Shown here: positions 21,226-31,839 of the stretch, piece by piece
Layout: each line of letters opens with the position of its first letter
How positions within the stretch are numbered: the first letter of the stretch is position 1
NCBI GenBank assembly: GCA_922989275.2
Contig: OV277861.1
Location: forward strand, 13,726,540-13,790,539
Direction: 5' to 3'
Origin: Gari tellinella
Lineage: Eukaryota; Mollusca; Bivalvia; Cardiida; Psammobiidae
Length of the DNA stretch: 64,000 nt
The notes under the pieces: model-generated
Told to the model about the DNA's origin: nothing
The model's input: the letters and a program-made list of their open reading frames with translations, nothing else
Database searches by the model: none
Made by a program: the position numbers and the translations under genes

Positions 21226-21452
21226 CCAACCCTGAAACTTGTAACGGACAACATCCTTAAGTCTAGCCCATTATTGACTATATATGGTTGATTTTTACAA
21301 TTTATTACAAAATGACAAACAGTTTGGACCCTGATCAGAGGGCTCCTGAAGGAGCCCTCTGATCAGGGTCTATACTGTTTGCATGGGACAAGTGTACTCT
21401 TCACATGCACAAGGTTTGTTAACGACAAGTATACTCGTCGTTAAGGTTGAAT
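21226..21452. mobile_element. Family B MITE, diverged ends
   Basis: ATCCAACCCTGAAACTTG, hairpin CCTGATCAGAGGGCTCC and complement centred near 21350, then AGTGTACTCTTCACATGC. Confidence 0.75.
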
Positions 21453-21526
21453 GTGTTAAATAAGAGAGTAACAGGTTTATAACATACAGAATGACATGCA
21501 ATCCATGTGCTTTATACATTTATCTC

Positions 21527-21622
21527 TTTCAACACTGAAGACCTGCAATGACATTTGCAAACAGTTAAGATCCAGATCAGGTCCACACTACATGTGAGCT
21601 TTGATCTGGATTTTAACTGTAT
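21527..21622. repeat. Family C/H hairpin, decayed
   Basis: TGCAAACAGTTAAGATCCAG and CTTTGATCTGGATTTTAAC arms. Confidence 0.6.
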
Positions 21623-21674
21623 GTCACTCAGAGCCACGATTATAGATAAATGAAAACTGAATCAGTCAGAATTA

Positions 21675-21837
21675 CAGTATTCGCCTTAACCCACTTGCCC
21701 AAAGCCTGGGGCAAGTGGTTTATAATTTGGGCAAGTGATATTTGCATCAGAATTTGACATATAACAGTGACAAGGGTAGTTTTGTCAGTTTCCGGCAAGT
21801 GGTCTGAAAAACCTAAGGCGAATACTGAAATTTCTAC
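21675..21837. mobile_element. Short inverted-repeat element (163 bp)
   Basis: CAGTATTCGCCTTAACCCAC at one end and CCTAAGGCGAATACTG at the other; GGCAAGTGG motifs repeated inside. Seen once in this window. Confidence 0.7.
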
Positions 21838-21922
21838 AGATAACAGTTATTCAGTGTTGCAAGAATTAAGTCTGCTTATACACATGGTGTGCAAACTTCT
21901 AGACTCAGAATTAACACAAGAA

Positions 21923-22175
21923 TTAACCCATTACCCCATAGCTTGTTTCTAGTTTTGAAGACATATGACTACTTAAAGCAGGGTGACAGTAAAGTAGAAT
22001 GTGCCTTAAAGGCACATTCTGCTTTACTTTCACTCTGCTTTAAGCTACCATCTGCTAGGATAAAGAAGTATTTCTTATGGCACATATTAATGACTGTATA
22101 ATATTGAATTATTTTCCACTGCGGATGAATAAATTAAGGGTGTAAATAAGGTGTTTTTATGGCGTAATGGGTTAA
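21923..22175. mobile_element. Family A MITE
   Basis: TTAACCCATTACCCCATAG to TGGCGTAATGGGTTAA. Hairpin arms AATGTGCCTTAAAGGCACATT. Confidence 0.86.
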
Positions 22176-22708
22176 ATGCAAGATAGTATTTGTTATACAT
22201 AAAGAATATACTAATGCACATGGTAACATAATATTATATGTTTTGTTAAAATGTCATTGAAAAGTTGGTTATTGCACATAGTTTTCAAGACAAGTTATTT
22301 TCATATTACATACATGAACACAAATAATGCATAAAACATAACAACTAATATAATATATATTTTAGGTTCGCTGTTTTAAATTAAATTCAGACTGAAACAA
22401 AAGCACAATATAATAGCATGGTATAATTGCTTCTCATAGTTTTTTACGAGTACCCACATTTTCTGTTAATCTGAGGTAGACTTCCTTTATCAAAAGAATG
22501 CGGTAGAATTAAAATTTCAGCAAATAAATCATTTCATTGTTATCAGTGAACAACCTGTTATCTTACTTTCCTTTCTATTTAACTGATATAAAATTGCAGT
22601 ATGCTGGAAAGTTTTTATGCTTTGTAGATCCCATTGTTTCTACTGCCCTTACTCAGAGACAGTAGTCCTTAACACTAACACAAGCAATCAGGGAAAAGAT
22701 AACATCAC
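22176..22708. other. AT-rich stretch, nothing recognised
   Basis: No supported feature. Confidence 0.45.
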
Positions 22709-22940
22709 TTAACCCATTTCCTCATAAATACGCCTTTGTACGCCTTTAATATATTCTTCTACTTTCAATTTTACACTATCACAAATAAGAAATATTTTCT
22801 ATATTCTAGCAGATAATAGCTTAAAGCAGGCTGAAAGTAAAGCAGAATGCGCCTTATGGCGCATTCTGCTTTATTTTTAGCCTGCTTTAAGTAGTCACCT
22901 ATTTTTAAAACTAGAAACAGGCTATGGGGTAAAGCGTTAA
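22709..22940. mobile_element. Family A MITE
   Basis: TTAACCCATTTCCTCATAA to GGGGTAAAGCGTTAA; shares its terminal TTAA with the next copy. Confidence 0.85.
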
Positions 22941-23399
22941 CCCTTTACCACATCAGATACACTTTTTAACTTATTCTTCCACTTTATACAGTCATGATAA
23001 TATTAATATTAACATTAAAAATTTCTTTATCCTAGCAGAAAGTAGCTTAACCCTTTGAACCCTAGTCCCGCATATTGGCGTCCTTTTCAAACAGTGTACA
23101 TGTGAATAGTACACTTGTCCTGTGCAAACAGTGAAGACCAAGATCAGAGGGCTCCAAACGGAGCCCTCTGATCAGGATCTTCACTTTTTGTCATAATGCC
23201 AAACATTGACAAAAACAACCCTTAAAAGTCAGAAATGGACTAGACTAAAATGGAAACTGGAGTTTCAGGGAGGAAAGAGTTAAAGCAGGTTGAAAGTGAA
23301 GCAGAATGCACCTTAAGATGCATTCTGCTTTACTTTTAATCTGCTTTAAGTGGTCAGCTGTCTTCAAAACTACAAACAGGCTATGAGGTAAAGGGTTAA
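22937..23399. mobile_element. Family A MITE interrupted by family B
   Basis: TTAACCCTTTACCACATCAG to GAGGTAAAGGGTTAA. The family B copy at 23047-23283 sits at the internal TTAA of GTAGCTTAAAGCAGG. Confidence 0.86.
23047..23283. mobile_element. Family B MITE, complete, with TTAA duplication
   Basis: TTAACCCTTTGAACCCTAG to GGGAGGAAAGAGTTAA. Hairpin AGATCAGAGGGCTCC and complement near 23157. The clean nested insertion shows TTAA target duplication directly. Confidence 0.9.
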
Positions 23400-23892
23400 G
23401 GCAGGTGATTGCATCGGAGAATAACTGTGGCTGCACCTCAGTTTATCAGTACTATCCTTTTTATCCTTTCCTCTTTAGTCATTTATTAATCCTGGTTCAT
23501 TGAAATGCCTTACACTGAGGTCATGTGCATTTAGGGGAATTTTGTGTAGCCTAATCTGAAGTCACTGGCCCCATATCTTATCTCCAGAGCCATATATTTC
23601 ATTGTTTTCTTCTTTTTTCTACGCCTTCAAAGGTTATGCACCTAAAAACTAGGTATTGGCTACTCACATGTACAAATCTTATCGGCTAACAATGTAGACA
23701 AAGATCAGAGATTGAGAATCCATTCAAAAGATGATTTTGCTGCGGTTTAAACTGGCTAATGACAGGTGGAGAAAAGACCCTACTACACCTACTGCAAAAT
23801 CAACTAAAGGACTTTTGGAACAATCTGCATTAATTTTGTCACATTAAGCTTTCATTCACTCAGAAAGTTTAACCCTATATTATCGATGTTTC
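23400..23892. other. Intron 3 stretch, nothing recognised
   Basis: No supported feature. Confidence 0.45.
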
Positions 23893-24180
23893 CATGTGTC
23901 ACAACTGTTTATGAGAGAGGGGTAGTCTCCCCTGAACCCCGCCCCCCTGACCCACCCTTGGAAGTCCCGCCTGGGTAGCCTCCCCTGACCTACACTTGGT
24001 AGCCTCCCCTGACCCACCTTGGGTAGTCTCCCCTGACCTACCCTTGATAGTCTCCCCTGACCCACCCTTGGTAGTCTACCCTGAACCCCCCCCCCCCCCC
24101 CTTGGATAGTCTCCCCCTGACCCACCCCTGGTAATCTCCCCTGACCAAGCATGGATAGTCTCCCCTGACTGGCCATGGGA
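23893..24180. repeat. 24-bp minisatellite beside the exon 3 donor
   Basis: About eleven imperfect copies of CCCACCCTTGGTAGTCTCCCCTGA-like units with an internal C-run near 24086-24101. Because 24 is divisible by 3, the minus-strand frame continues from exon 3 as repeats like GQGRLPRV. It starts about 10 nt beyond the splice donor. Confidence 0.88.
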
Positions 24181-24190
24181 CTATACCTAC

Positions 24191-24292
24191 CATCTTTGTC
24201 TGGCAGTGGGTTCTTCTCTTGTACGTCCTGATGCTTCAATCCTTTCTTGTCAAAGTTCCCGACTTCCCCAACCATATTTTCATGATGGATAC
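24191..24292 (-). CDS. beta-thymosin gene, coding exon 3 (repeat 3)
   Basis: 102-nt exon, 34 codons in the joined frame, acceptor TTTCAG|GTATCC and donor AGATG|GTAGGT. It encodes a clear repeat with helix VGNFDKKGLKH and the core DVQEKNPLPDKD, where the EKNPLP motif matches vertebrate thymosins. The reading frame stays open for a further ~310 nt beyond the donor because a 24-bp minisatellite follows it, so a retained intron would add a Gly-Gln-Arg-Leu-rich tail. Intron 2, between this exon and exon 2, is about 1.2 kb, by far the shortest intron of the gene except the last. Confidence 0.88.
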
Positions 24293-24378
24293 CTGAAACA
24301 AGTCAACAAACAACATGTACAACATACTACTGCATGTACTCCCCTATATTTTCTACCTCGAAACATTTTGTATCAATC

Positions 24379-24618
24379 TTAACCCATTACCCCATAAATA
24401 CCCCTTTATTTATTCCTCCACTGAAGAAAGAAGTTCCAACTTATACAGTCATGAGCATGAACCATAAGAAATATTTTCTACATCCTAGCAGATTGTAACT
24501 TAAAACAGGTTGAAAGTAAATAGAATGCGCCATTAGGCGCATTCTTCTTTACGTTCAACCTGCTTTAAGTAGTCATCTATCTTCAAAACTAGAACCAGGT
24601 TATGGGGTAATGGGTTAA
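24379..24618. mobile_element. Family A MITE in intron 2
   Basis: TTAACCCATTACCCCATAA to TATGGGGTAATGGGTTAA, about 90 bp upstream of exon 3 on the transcript. Confidence 0.86.
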
Positions 24619-25472
24619 TGTTGCAACACATGTCTGTGTATTCCTATGCATACAAGGTAATAAGTGCTACTGATCAATTGATATATCCCCCTATAGAACA
24701 ATCATAACAACTAAGCCATTTTCAAAGACTCCGTAACGGAAATCCACGAGATATTCCAATAGCCTATAGCGGATCTACATCGCTTTCATATTAATTTTAT
24801 GCACATGTGCAGAACCTCTCACTGCTTTAAAAATAAGTGCAGTGCCAATTCCAGAAATGTGAAACTTGATTACACACAGCTTTGATTGCGGGTATCTCAA
24901 CTTTCCAAATGGAAACTGGCGAGCAGATATAGAATTTAAAATGTAAAATTATATTTTTGAGTACACATGACACATGAAATACGTGGGATTCGCGCGGGAA
25001 CCAATTCATTTAAATCGGGATTGGCCCCCATTGTAATCTTCAAATTGCAAGATGGCAGACAAGAAATGAGTGAACCTTGTGATCCCGCAGCCTGGCAGCA
25101 TCTCTGGTATTTTCTACTTGCTTTAAGCTGTCATCTTTCATGTAAACAATTAGCCTTCTTTTGCGATGTCATAATATAGTTCTTATTGTATATGAGAACT
25201 TCTGCAAAGGAATGATTATGCATGTGAACAATAAGTATCGGCTAATGCAGGACAGCCATAAGTTGATCTTGAAAAATCCTAAGATTGCCAAATTTTCTTT
25301 TTTCCAAGCGCGATTACTCAAAGCAGGTTGAAAGTAAAGCAGAATGCGCATTAAGCTTTACTTTCAGCCTGCTTTAAGCTTCTATCTGCTAAGATAAAAA
25401 TCCTAAGATTTCGGAAAAATTCGAAGATATTGCCGCCCTGCTATTGCGGCTCAAAGTTTGATGGGAGTTTAC
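24619..25472. other. Intron 2 remainder
   Basis: Holds an isolated family A hairpin at 25317-25396 (CTCAAAGCAGGTTGAAAG and complement) and an E-type fragment at 25107-25158. No exon recognised. Confidence 0.5.
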
Positions 25473-25568
25473 CCTCTTTCCATGCTGTCTTTTCCAGGGT
25501 CTTAGCATGTTTGAGATTTGTCTTGTCAAAGTTTTCGATGTTCTTTATGGTCTTTTCTTGGTCGATAG
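25473..25568 (-). CDS. beta-thymosin gene, coding exon 2 (repeat 2, degenerate)
   Basis: 96-nt exon (32 codons in the joined frame) with acceptor TTTCAG|CTATCG and donor AGAGG|GTAAAC, phase 1 at both ends. It has the thymosin helix IENFDKTNLKHAKT followed by LEKTAWKE. The leucine-proline pair that normally follows the EKN stretch is replaced by AW, so this repeat probably binds actin weakly or differently. It follows exon 1 after an intron of about 31.6 kb that holds most of the large transposons of the window. Extra exons inside that intron cannot be excluded by eye. Confidence 0.85.
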
Positions 25569-25639
25569 CTGAAAGTATAAAGAATAATCATTAGTTGTGC
25601 TGTAATAATTGTATATTCATTTATATATAGTGCAGAGGA

Positions 25640-25790
25640 CCACAATGGAAATAGGGAAAATAGTTATCCTTTTTTTGTGTTATCCTTTGTTTTTAGGCGA
25701 ATTTCATGGCTCTTATATGTTTTGCTTTAATTATAATGCTTTGCCATGTTATGTACACTTTTTACCGAAATAAATCTATCTATCTATCTA
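25640..25790 (+). mobile_element. Possible LINE 3' end with ATCT tail
   Basis: Sequence ends GAAATAAATCTATCTATCTA, a short (ATCT)n tail like those of some CR1/jockey-type retroelements. Only the tail supports this. Confidence 0.3.
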
Positions 25791-25791
25791 G

Positions 25792-25966
25792 AGCTCCAGA
25801 TAAGAGGGATTAAACTGAGCAAATTCAACATTATCTCTCTTATTTCAGCACCAAATCCTATGATGTTATTCTCATTAGAATCGTCTCTTCGAAAATGCTA
25901 ATGAGTAGTGACACCATTTTGTTTAATGTAGAAATTAAGATTTTAATTTTTGAAATACTCCTTTCA
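25792..25966. mobile_element. Family D MITE, decayed
   Basis: GAGCTCCAGATAAGAGGGAT, hairpin CTCATTAGAATCGTCTCTTCG, right end AAATACTCCTTTCAGG. Confidence 0.7.
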
Positions 25967-26112
25967 GGTCTGCTTTACTTTCAAGAATGCTTTACGTTTC
26001 CAATGTCTAGAATGTAGAAAATATTTCTTATGGTATAGACTAATTCACGACTTTTATAAAGTGGAAACATAATAAAGGTGGAAAAAGTGTTTTTTATGAG
26101 GCAATGAATTAA
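25967..26112. mobile_element. Family A MITE, right half only
   Basis: CTGCTTTACTTTCAAGAATG to ATGAGGCAATGAATTAA. Confidence 0.65.
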
Positions 26113-26294
26113 CAGTCAATTCTGCATTTGGCAATTGCTTCAGTAAAGGACTCTGTTCATCTTTAAAAGATAGATGACTTTTTAATGCAGAAAACTTTCT
26201 ACATTAATTTTGTCCTATACATTACTGTGGAAGCTGTCTTTAACTCAATGACTGCTGCTCTTCTTCATTCAGTAGTAACCAGGTACTATCATGT

Positions 26295-26449
26295 TTAACC
26301 CTTTACCTGATAGCATTGTTTCTAGTATTGAAGATATGTGACTACTTAAAGCAGGTTGAAAGTAAAGCAGAATGCGCCCTAAGGCGCATTCTGCAGCGGA
26401 TGAATAAAATGAATGTGCTAAAAGTCGCTTCTATAAGGGAAAGGGTTAA
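26295..26449. mobile_element. Family A MITE with internal deletion
   Basis: TTAACCCTTTACCTGATAG to AAGGGAAAGGGTTAA, only about 155 bp. The left hairpin arm jumps from GCGCATTCTGCAG to the distal GCGGATGAATAAA, with CTGCAGCGG at the junction. Confidence 0.8.
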
Positions 26450-26519
26450 CTGTACTTCTATTTCTATCTTCTTCGGAGATTATAAAACTGTTCATCTGTA
26501 CAAAAATGGTAAGTTACAC

Positions 26520-26745
26520 CCTTACTGTCTTTACCCTTATCATACTGAATTGTTGTCTGCTTCAAATATGTTGTCTGCAAAAAATGTAAAAAATATTTTT
26601 TTTATATTTTATTAAACAAAAGAAAGTATTGATATGAGTGGCAAACAGTTTGGATCCAGATCAGACGCCGCGTTACGTGGCGTCTGATCTGGATCCAAAC
26701 TGTTTGCAAATATTAGCCAAGTCGTGTTTAGCATTTTAAGGGTTT
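26520..26745. mobile_element. Family C element
   Basis: TTGTCTGCTTCAAATATG, hairpin AAACAGTTTGGATCCAGATC and perfect complement with tip GCCGCGTTACGTGGC. Confidence 0.8.
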
Positions 26746-26950
26746 ACACCCTTTAAACACTGAGCTAATTGTCATTTGCTCAAAATGTGGTCTGCCAAAA
26801 TGTTGAATTGTCTTCTTTAAATTTACTAAAATAAAATCTGAGTCACAAACAGTCTGGATCCTGATCAGGCCCCACTAAACGTGGGGCCTGATCATGATCC
26901 GACTGTTTGCATAGGTTTTTAATACAGGCGTTTTGTGCTGAAAGGGATAA
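26746..26950. mobile_element. Family C element, variant tip
   Basis: AAACAGTCTGGATCCTGATC with tip GGCCCCACTAAACGTGGGGCC and complement CCGACTGTTTGC. It is adjacent to the previous copy. Confidence 0.75.
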
Positions 26951-27059
26951 CAAATACACACTCTATAAATAAACATATACAATCTTACATACCTACCTGT
27001 CATAACCATTTACAAAAGGGAGTGAAAATCTTAAATGGGGTAAAATTCGTAAGATTAGT

Positions 27060-27480
27060 GACAGTGACCTGATTTCACTATTGCAGGCAGTTTGAATATA
27101 GATCAGATGCAGAGTAACTCAGTACAAGTACCTGGTCAGAATCTAAACTGTTTGACACTTGGGCTGTATTGTGCAAAGTCGCCAAAGAAACAATTAAAGT
27201 TTCGAATTACATCAGACCACATTTGTAAAGCAGATGACAGCTACACAGTATCAACCCTTGCCATGAAAGCATGACTTGCCTAACATTTGCACACAGTTTA
27301 GATCTAGATCAGACTCCGCTTATCTCGGCATCTGATCTCGATCCAAACTTTTTGTCACTTGTATTCAACTTTTCTTGCTTCAAAAGCATGAAAACTGATT
27401 TTCACTTATTTTAGCAGACAATATATTTGAAGCAGACAACAATTCAGAATGATATGAGTTAAGTGGATTAACACTTTCCG
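27060..27480. mobile_element. Two decayed family C hairpins
   Basis: Hairpin 1 near 27088-27158 (AGTTTGAATATAGATCAGAT), hairpin 2 near 27292-27355 (AGTTTAGATCTAGATCAGAC / CTCGATCCAAACT). Confidence 0.65.
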
Positions 27481-28265
27481 ACATAACTATCTGCAAAATA
27501 CTTAAATCAAACTGGTTATGCAGAAAGTATATGTGACCAGTGTATGCTAGGCTTATGTAGCTCACAGGGTGGTTTCTTAATTCTTGATTTTCTGCAGATT
27601 AAAATTTTAAAACAAGACATTTATTCAGTATTTCCAGTCATCATAAATTATTGGACTCTGACAGGCTGAAACTGCACACATGACCACTGTGTACGAGACC
27701 GTACACATTAATTTTGCCGGGAAGTATGGGTCATGTGACTAGTTGAATGTTGTTCCCTCGCTCGATTCGCGTAAACAATCTCTCTTTTTCGGTTTATTAA
27801 GTAGTTGTTTTCCAAGCAATCAAAACAAATCTTAATTAAAAACTGTCTTGAATCGATCATTATGTGTAAATGTAATTCAGATATCGACAATATGCTACTT
27901 TCTTGCTTTGTTTTCCCTGATTACCCCACCCATGTCATCACCATGATAAACAAACGACGGGACGTGAAATGAACACTGTAATGTACAACGGCACTTGTCA
28001 CTGGTCTATAATGAAATTGACATTGGATTCAGTTTTATTTAGATCAATATGTTTATCGAAACCAACCAAAACAGGCAGAACTCGATATGCCTAGACACTG
28101 ACCTACGTGTTCTTTTGTTCGTTCCTTATTATTTCCGCTCATTTGTTATAATTCATCATTACAGTGTTTCATAAAACGTAAATACCCTTCGAGAACTCTC
28201 CGTTCAAAATACCCTGGAAATGAACATTTTAAGGATGTTGACATTCCAATGTAATGACGTAACCA
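27481..28265. other. Intron 1 stretch, nothing recognised
   Basis: Comparatively repeat-poor. No exon could be supported. Confidence 0.4.
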
Positions 28266-28272
28266 TATTAGA

Positions 28273-28491
28273 TACAGTCGATCTTCGATAGGGTCTATCT
28301 TGATTTCATTTCAGTCGAACATATCCGTAATTCAAAGTTAAATGGTGGCTTTACCACCTTTTAAACTTGAAATACGAAATATGTTCCACATAATGCGGTT
28401 TAGAAATTATTGCATTAAACTGTAGGAATGCAGATAAATTCTACTTATGCGAGTTCCTGATATCGTCGAAGTTTAACTGTATAACTATTGT
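28273..28491. mobile_element. Tigger-like MITE (CAGTCGA...)
   Basis: Begins TACAGTCGATCTTCGATAGG, contains GTCGAACATATCCGTAATTC, and ends TCGTCGAAGTTTAACTGTA. Related to the copy at 61135-61328. Confidence 0.7.
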
Positions 28492-28633
28492 TCTAAACCA
28501 TCGAGTAGCGCGTGCGTTTGAAATGTACTGAACAGATGTCAATTTCAAGTGTCAATTTTAGGGTCAAGACAGTAAAACTTTGTCAAATTATGCATGTTTT
28601 CTTTCTTGTATTGGATCTAGACTGGAAATAAAT

Positions 28634-28762
28634 TCGTTACACGGCATTTCAGCAGGGTGTACGGGCTTGTATGACGGTTTTGGATTCCGTATTTCCTTCG
28701 CGCTCAGGAAATATGGAATCCAAAACCGTCATACAAGCCCGTACACCCTGCCGAAATACCGT
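28634..28762. repeat. Long near-perfect hairpin
   Basis: Arms of about 55 nt (TTACACGGCATTTCAGCAGG to GGATTCCGTATTTCC and complement) around a loop CTTCGCGCTC. At least two copies of this architecture are present in the window (see 29689-29843). Confidence 0.85.
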
Positions 28763-28998
28763 GTAACTAATAGTATTTTTAATATGCATTTTTATGTGAT
28801 ATTGTAATGCAGGAGAGAAAATCATTGTTTGTCATATGTTAAAGTATTTGAGTTTAAAATCTGAAATCCATCACCTTACAAATGCCAATGTTAAATCTTG
28901 TTTTACAAAGTGAACAAATACTTGGAAAATAAAATGTTTGAGATGGTCAATTGTTTTGTTGTGTAAAGTGCACGCAATAAATAAACAGTATCAGCTTT

Positions 28999-29936
28999 AA
29001 CTCTTACTCTGTTTCTAGTTTTAAAGATATATGACCACTTAAAGCAAGTTCAAAGTATCGCTGAATGCGCCTTTAGCCTGCTTTATTATGCTACAGTCTG
29101 CTAGAATACAGAAAATATTTCTTATGGTACATATCAATATTTACATTCACCCTGTAAAGTCTTTATGTAATCCTATTAAAAATATGCGGTAAATCTGCCG
29201 ATGAACCTACACTTCGAAACTGGTTTTAGCCAGTTCGGATTTCGCCCGTGCTATTCGTGGACTTCTTCAAATAGACTACATTGGGCACTTAACACTAAGC
29301 TCCCATTGGTCGACGGTCATATGACACTAGCGGAGCGATACAGACCCATAGGTCGTTGCCATCGCGTTGCTATGTGTGTAAATGGGTTAAGAAAACAACC
29401 GCGACCTGTATTTTTAGAATGTGCTTTGGCAATAGATATTCAAGTTGCACTGTTATTTGTTTGCCTTGTAAGTCTTTTCCATTCACAGAGAGAAAGTTTA
29501 CTGGAAAAAATCCTGAATTTTTAATACAGTAGAGTACATGTAGTTGGGACTACTTTCTCACCATATTTAGAAACTGGAATGGCTATTACATCGACATTAC
29601 ATCTATCAAACCTATTTGACCGGTATATGATAAATTCTTTTGCAGAAAAACAAATTGACAAGACAGAAAATATAAATATAAATATAAGGAATAAACAACA
29701 TCTCTTTGCCGCTCATGACGGTATGACTACATTAGCTTCGGGGGGTAAATTTAACGTAAACGCCCTTCGCTTACGAAATTTACCCCCTGCTAAGCTAATG
29801 TAGTCATACCGTCATGAACGTCAAAAATATGTTGTTTATTCCTATAATGACTGTATAAAGCAGACCTAACTATTTTCTTCAGTGGAAGAAAAAAAAAAAG
29901 GCGTATAAAAATGGTATGATACTATTCATGGGTTAA
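28999..29936. mobile_element. Family A MITE with ~0.7-kb insertion
   Basis: Left part TTAACTCTTACTCTGTTTC to CTTATGGTACATATCAAT, right part AATGACTGTATAAAGCAG to ATTCATGGGTTAA. The insert 29149-29844 is non-coding by inspection and ends in a hairpin. Confidence 0.7.
29149..29844. mobile_element. Unclassified insert ending in a long hairpin
   Basis: Unique sequence (with a 107-codon ORF at 29201-29524 lacking recognised motifs) followed by the hairpin 29689-29843: arms GAATAAACAACAT, CATGACGGTATGACTACATT and AATTTACCCCC, loop CCCTTCGCTTACG. Confidence 0.55.
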
Positions 29937-30192
29937 AAGATTTGCAACATATTTCTTCCAAGGTTGAAAGGTTAAACACACAGCCAAGATCAAGATCAGA
30001 TGAGATGGCAATGAAAAAGCTAAACTTTTAAACAGTCCAAACACATGTCGCTTTGATTTCAATTTTCAATAAGATATAATCAGTAAGTATAACGCTGTTA
30101 AATTTTGGGCACTCAGCTGAGAAATAAACCTTATCCATATCTTTCATAATCTAAAGTACTAAGAAACATTAGGAAACAGTTTTTAAGGCTGG

Positions 30193-30265
30193 TCACGATA
30201 GGTAGCTTAAAGCAAGATGATATATTAGCTTTCTGCTTTACTTTCATCCTGCTTTAAAGAACCAC
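30193..30265. repeat. E-type hairpin fragment
   Basis: TAGCTTAAAGCAAGATGA and TTCATCCTGCTTTAAAG arms with a reduced tip. Confidence 0.6.
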
Positions 30266-31149
30266 CTGTATTTAGCGTCATCAATGAATATTCATTTGGT
30301 GAGCTTATGAAGAGGAAGGGTAAAAGGCATCCTGTGGAGAAAATACTTAGGCCTTTTAGAGCATTGACCCTTTGAACCCTAGTCCCGCATATTGGCGTCC
30401 TTTTGCAAACAGTGTACATATGAATAGTACACATGTCCTATGCAAACAGTGAAGACCCAGATCAGAGGGCTCCTAGGAGCCACCCGTACGAAAAATTCAG
30501 GCGGAATCCGCCCGGAAATGAGGCGGAATTGGGGCGGAAATGGCCGATTCCGGGCGGACTTGGGGCGGAAACCTAAATTCCGCCTCAAGTCGGTCAGTTT
30601 TACGGGCGGAATTTTGAGAAGATTCCGGGCGGAATTTAAAATCCAGGCGGAATTTTGTACTTTGACATTTTTCAGAGGCGGAATTTCTCACTTAGACTAG
30701 CATCTCGAGGCGGAAAATGAGAAAACATTGGAAATTGAGGCGGAATTTTTGACTTAGACTATTTCAATAAGGCGGAATTTCGGACTTAGTTAAAATTCTG
30801 CCTGAATGAGGCGGAATTTCATACTTAGACTATTGCAACAAGGCGGAATTTTGGACTGTGAATTTTGAAAAAATGTTTAAGTCCAAAACGTGAAAAAAGT
30901 TTAAAAAAATTGTATCTTTTTAATTATTTAATAAAATCAGGGTGTTCATGGATTCAAAATTATCGCCATAAAACAAAGAAGTCATATATGTACAAATGAG
31001 GAAGGTCTTTTGGTCAAATATAACAAAGGGGAATAACTCCGAAAATATTAATGTCTAGTCAGAGTTATGGACCCTGCACTTAATCTCTCCAAGCTAGCGA
31101 TTTCCATATATGAAATTTTATTCCACTAGCATCAGTTAAACTGGAGTAA

Positions 31150-31175
31150 ATATCTTAAAGACAATAACCCCCCCC

Positions 31176-31206
<31 letters not shown>
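31150..31206. repeat. C-run followed by (CT)n
   Basis: About 20 C then about 9 CT units. Likely length-unstable. Confidence 0.85.
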
Positions 31207-31639
31207 GGAATCAGTTGTGTGAATTTACTTTCAATTCAGAACTGCAGTTTCATTTAAGCAAGATTATTAAAGTTGTTTCAATTGGTTGCCATGGCAACCA
31301 CAGTTTCAACTGATAGACCTATATTTGAAGAAATCTGATACAGATTCACCCATTTGTATGAAATTAATTTTAAATTGAGTCAGTGGTTTCAGAAAATAAG
31401 AATTTTAAAGTTTCCACTATATTATAGCCAAATAAAGGAAATACGAGTGCCCCACCCACTGCTGTTTTTTTTTTTAATCTTGGAAAATTATTTTAAGAAA
31501 TAGCCATTTAACTTTAAGGAAAGAACAATTTTAAATTCTCTTCAACGTTTTCCGTAGTTTTCATATGCACATAATATCATTTCAGAGATAATTCACGTTT
31601 ATTCTCTGTTTCTAGCAGAAAGAATAACACCTTATTTAC

Positions 31640-31839
31640 GTGAAAGGCCGAAACTCAATGGGGTCGAAGTTTCTCCGAGCGCTCCGTTCCGCGCATGCGC
31701 TAGCTGTTGGTCTCGAAATTTGAAATGAAGAGCCATAATTTGTAACGACGATACATGAATGTCCCTGTGTTTTTACCAAGAAATCACACCTTGTATGGCT
31801 CATACACGCTGTCGCGGACAATGTGTGTTGTGATTAAAG
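31640..31839 (+). promoter_or_regulatory. CpG-rich patch with NRF1-type site and possible first exon
   Basis: GCGCATGCGC at 31691-31700 is a perfect palindromic NRF1-like site in CpG-rich sequence. A splice donor GATTAAAG|GTAAAT follows at 31839/31840. Transcription is an inference. Confidence 0.35.

Noticed and set aside
29201..29524. 107-codon ORF as a gene
   Set aside because: No recognisable motif, no splice context, and it lies inside an insertion within a MITE.
30440..30700. 86-codon ORF in the GGCGGAATT array
   Set aside because: The composition (Arg/Gly/Phe repeats) comes from the array itself; the other frames are open there for the same reason.
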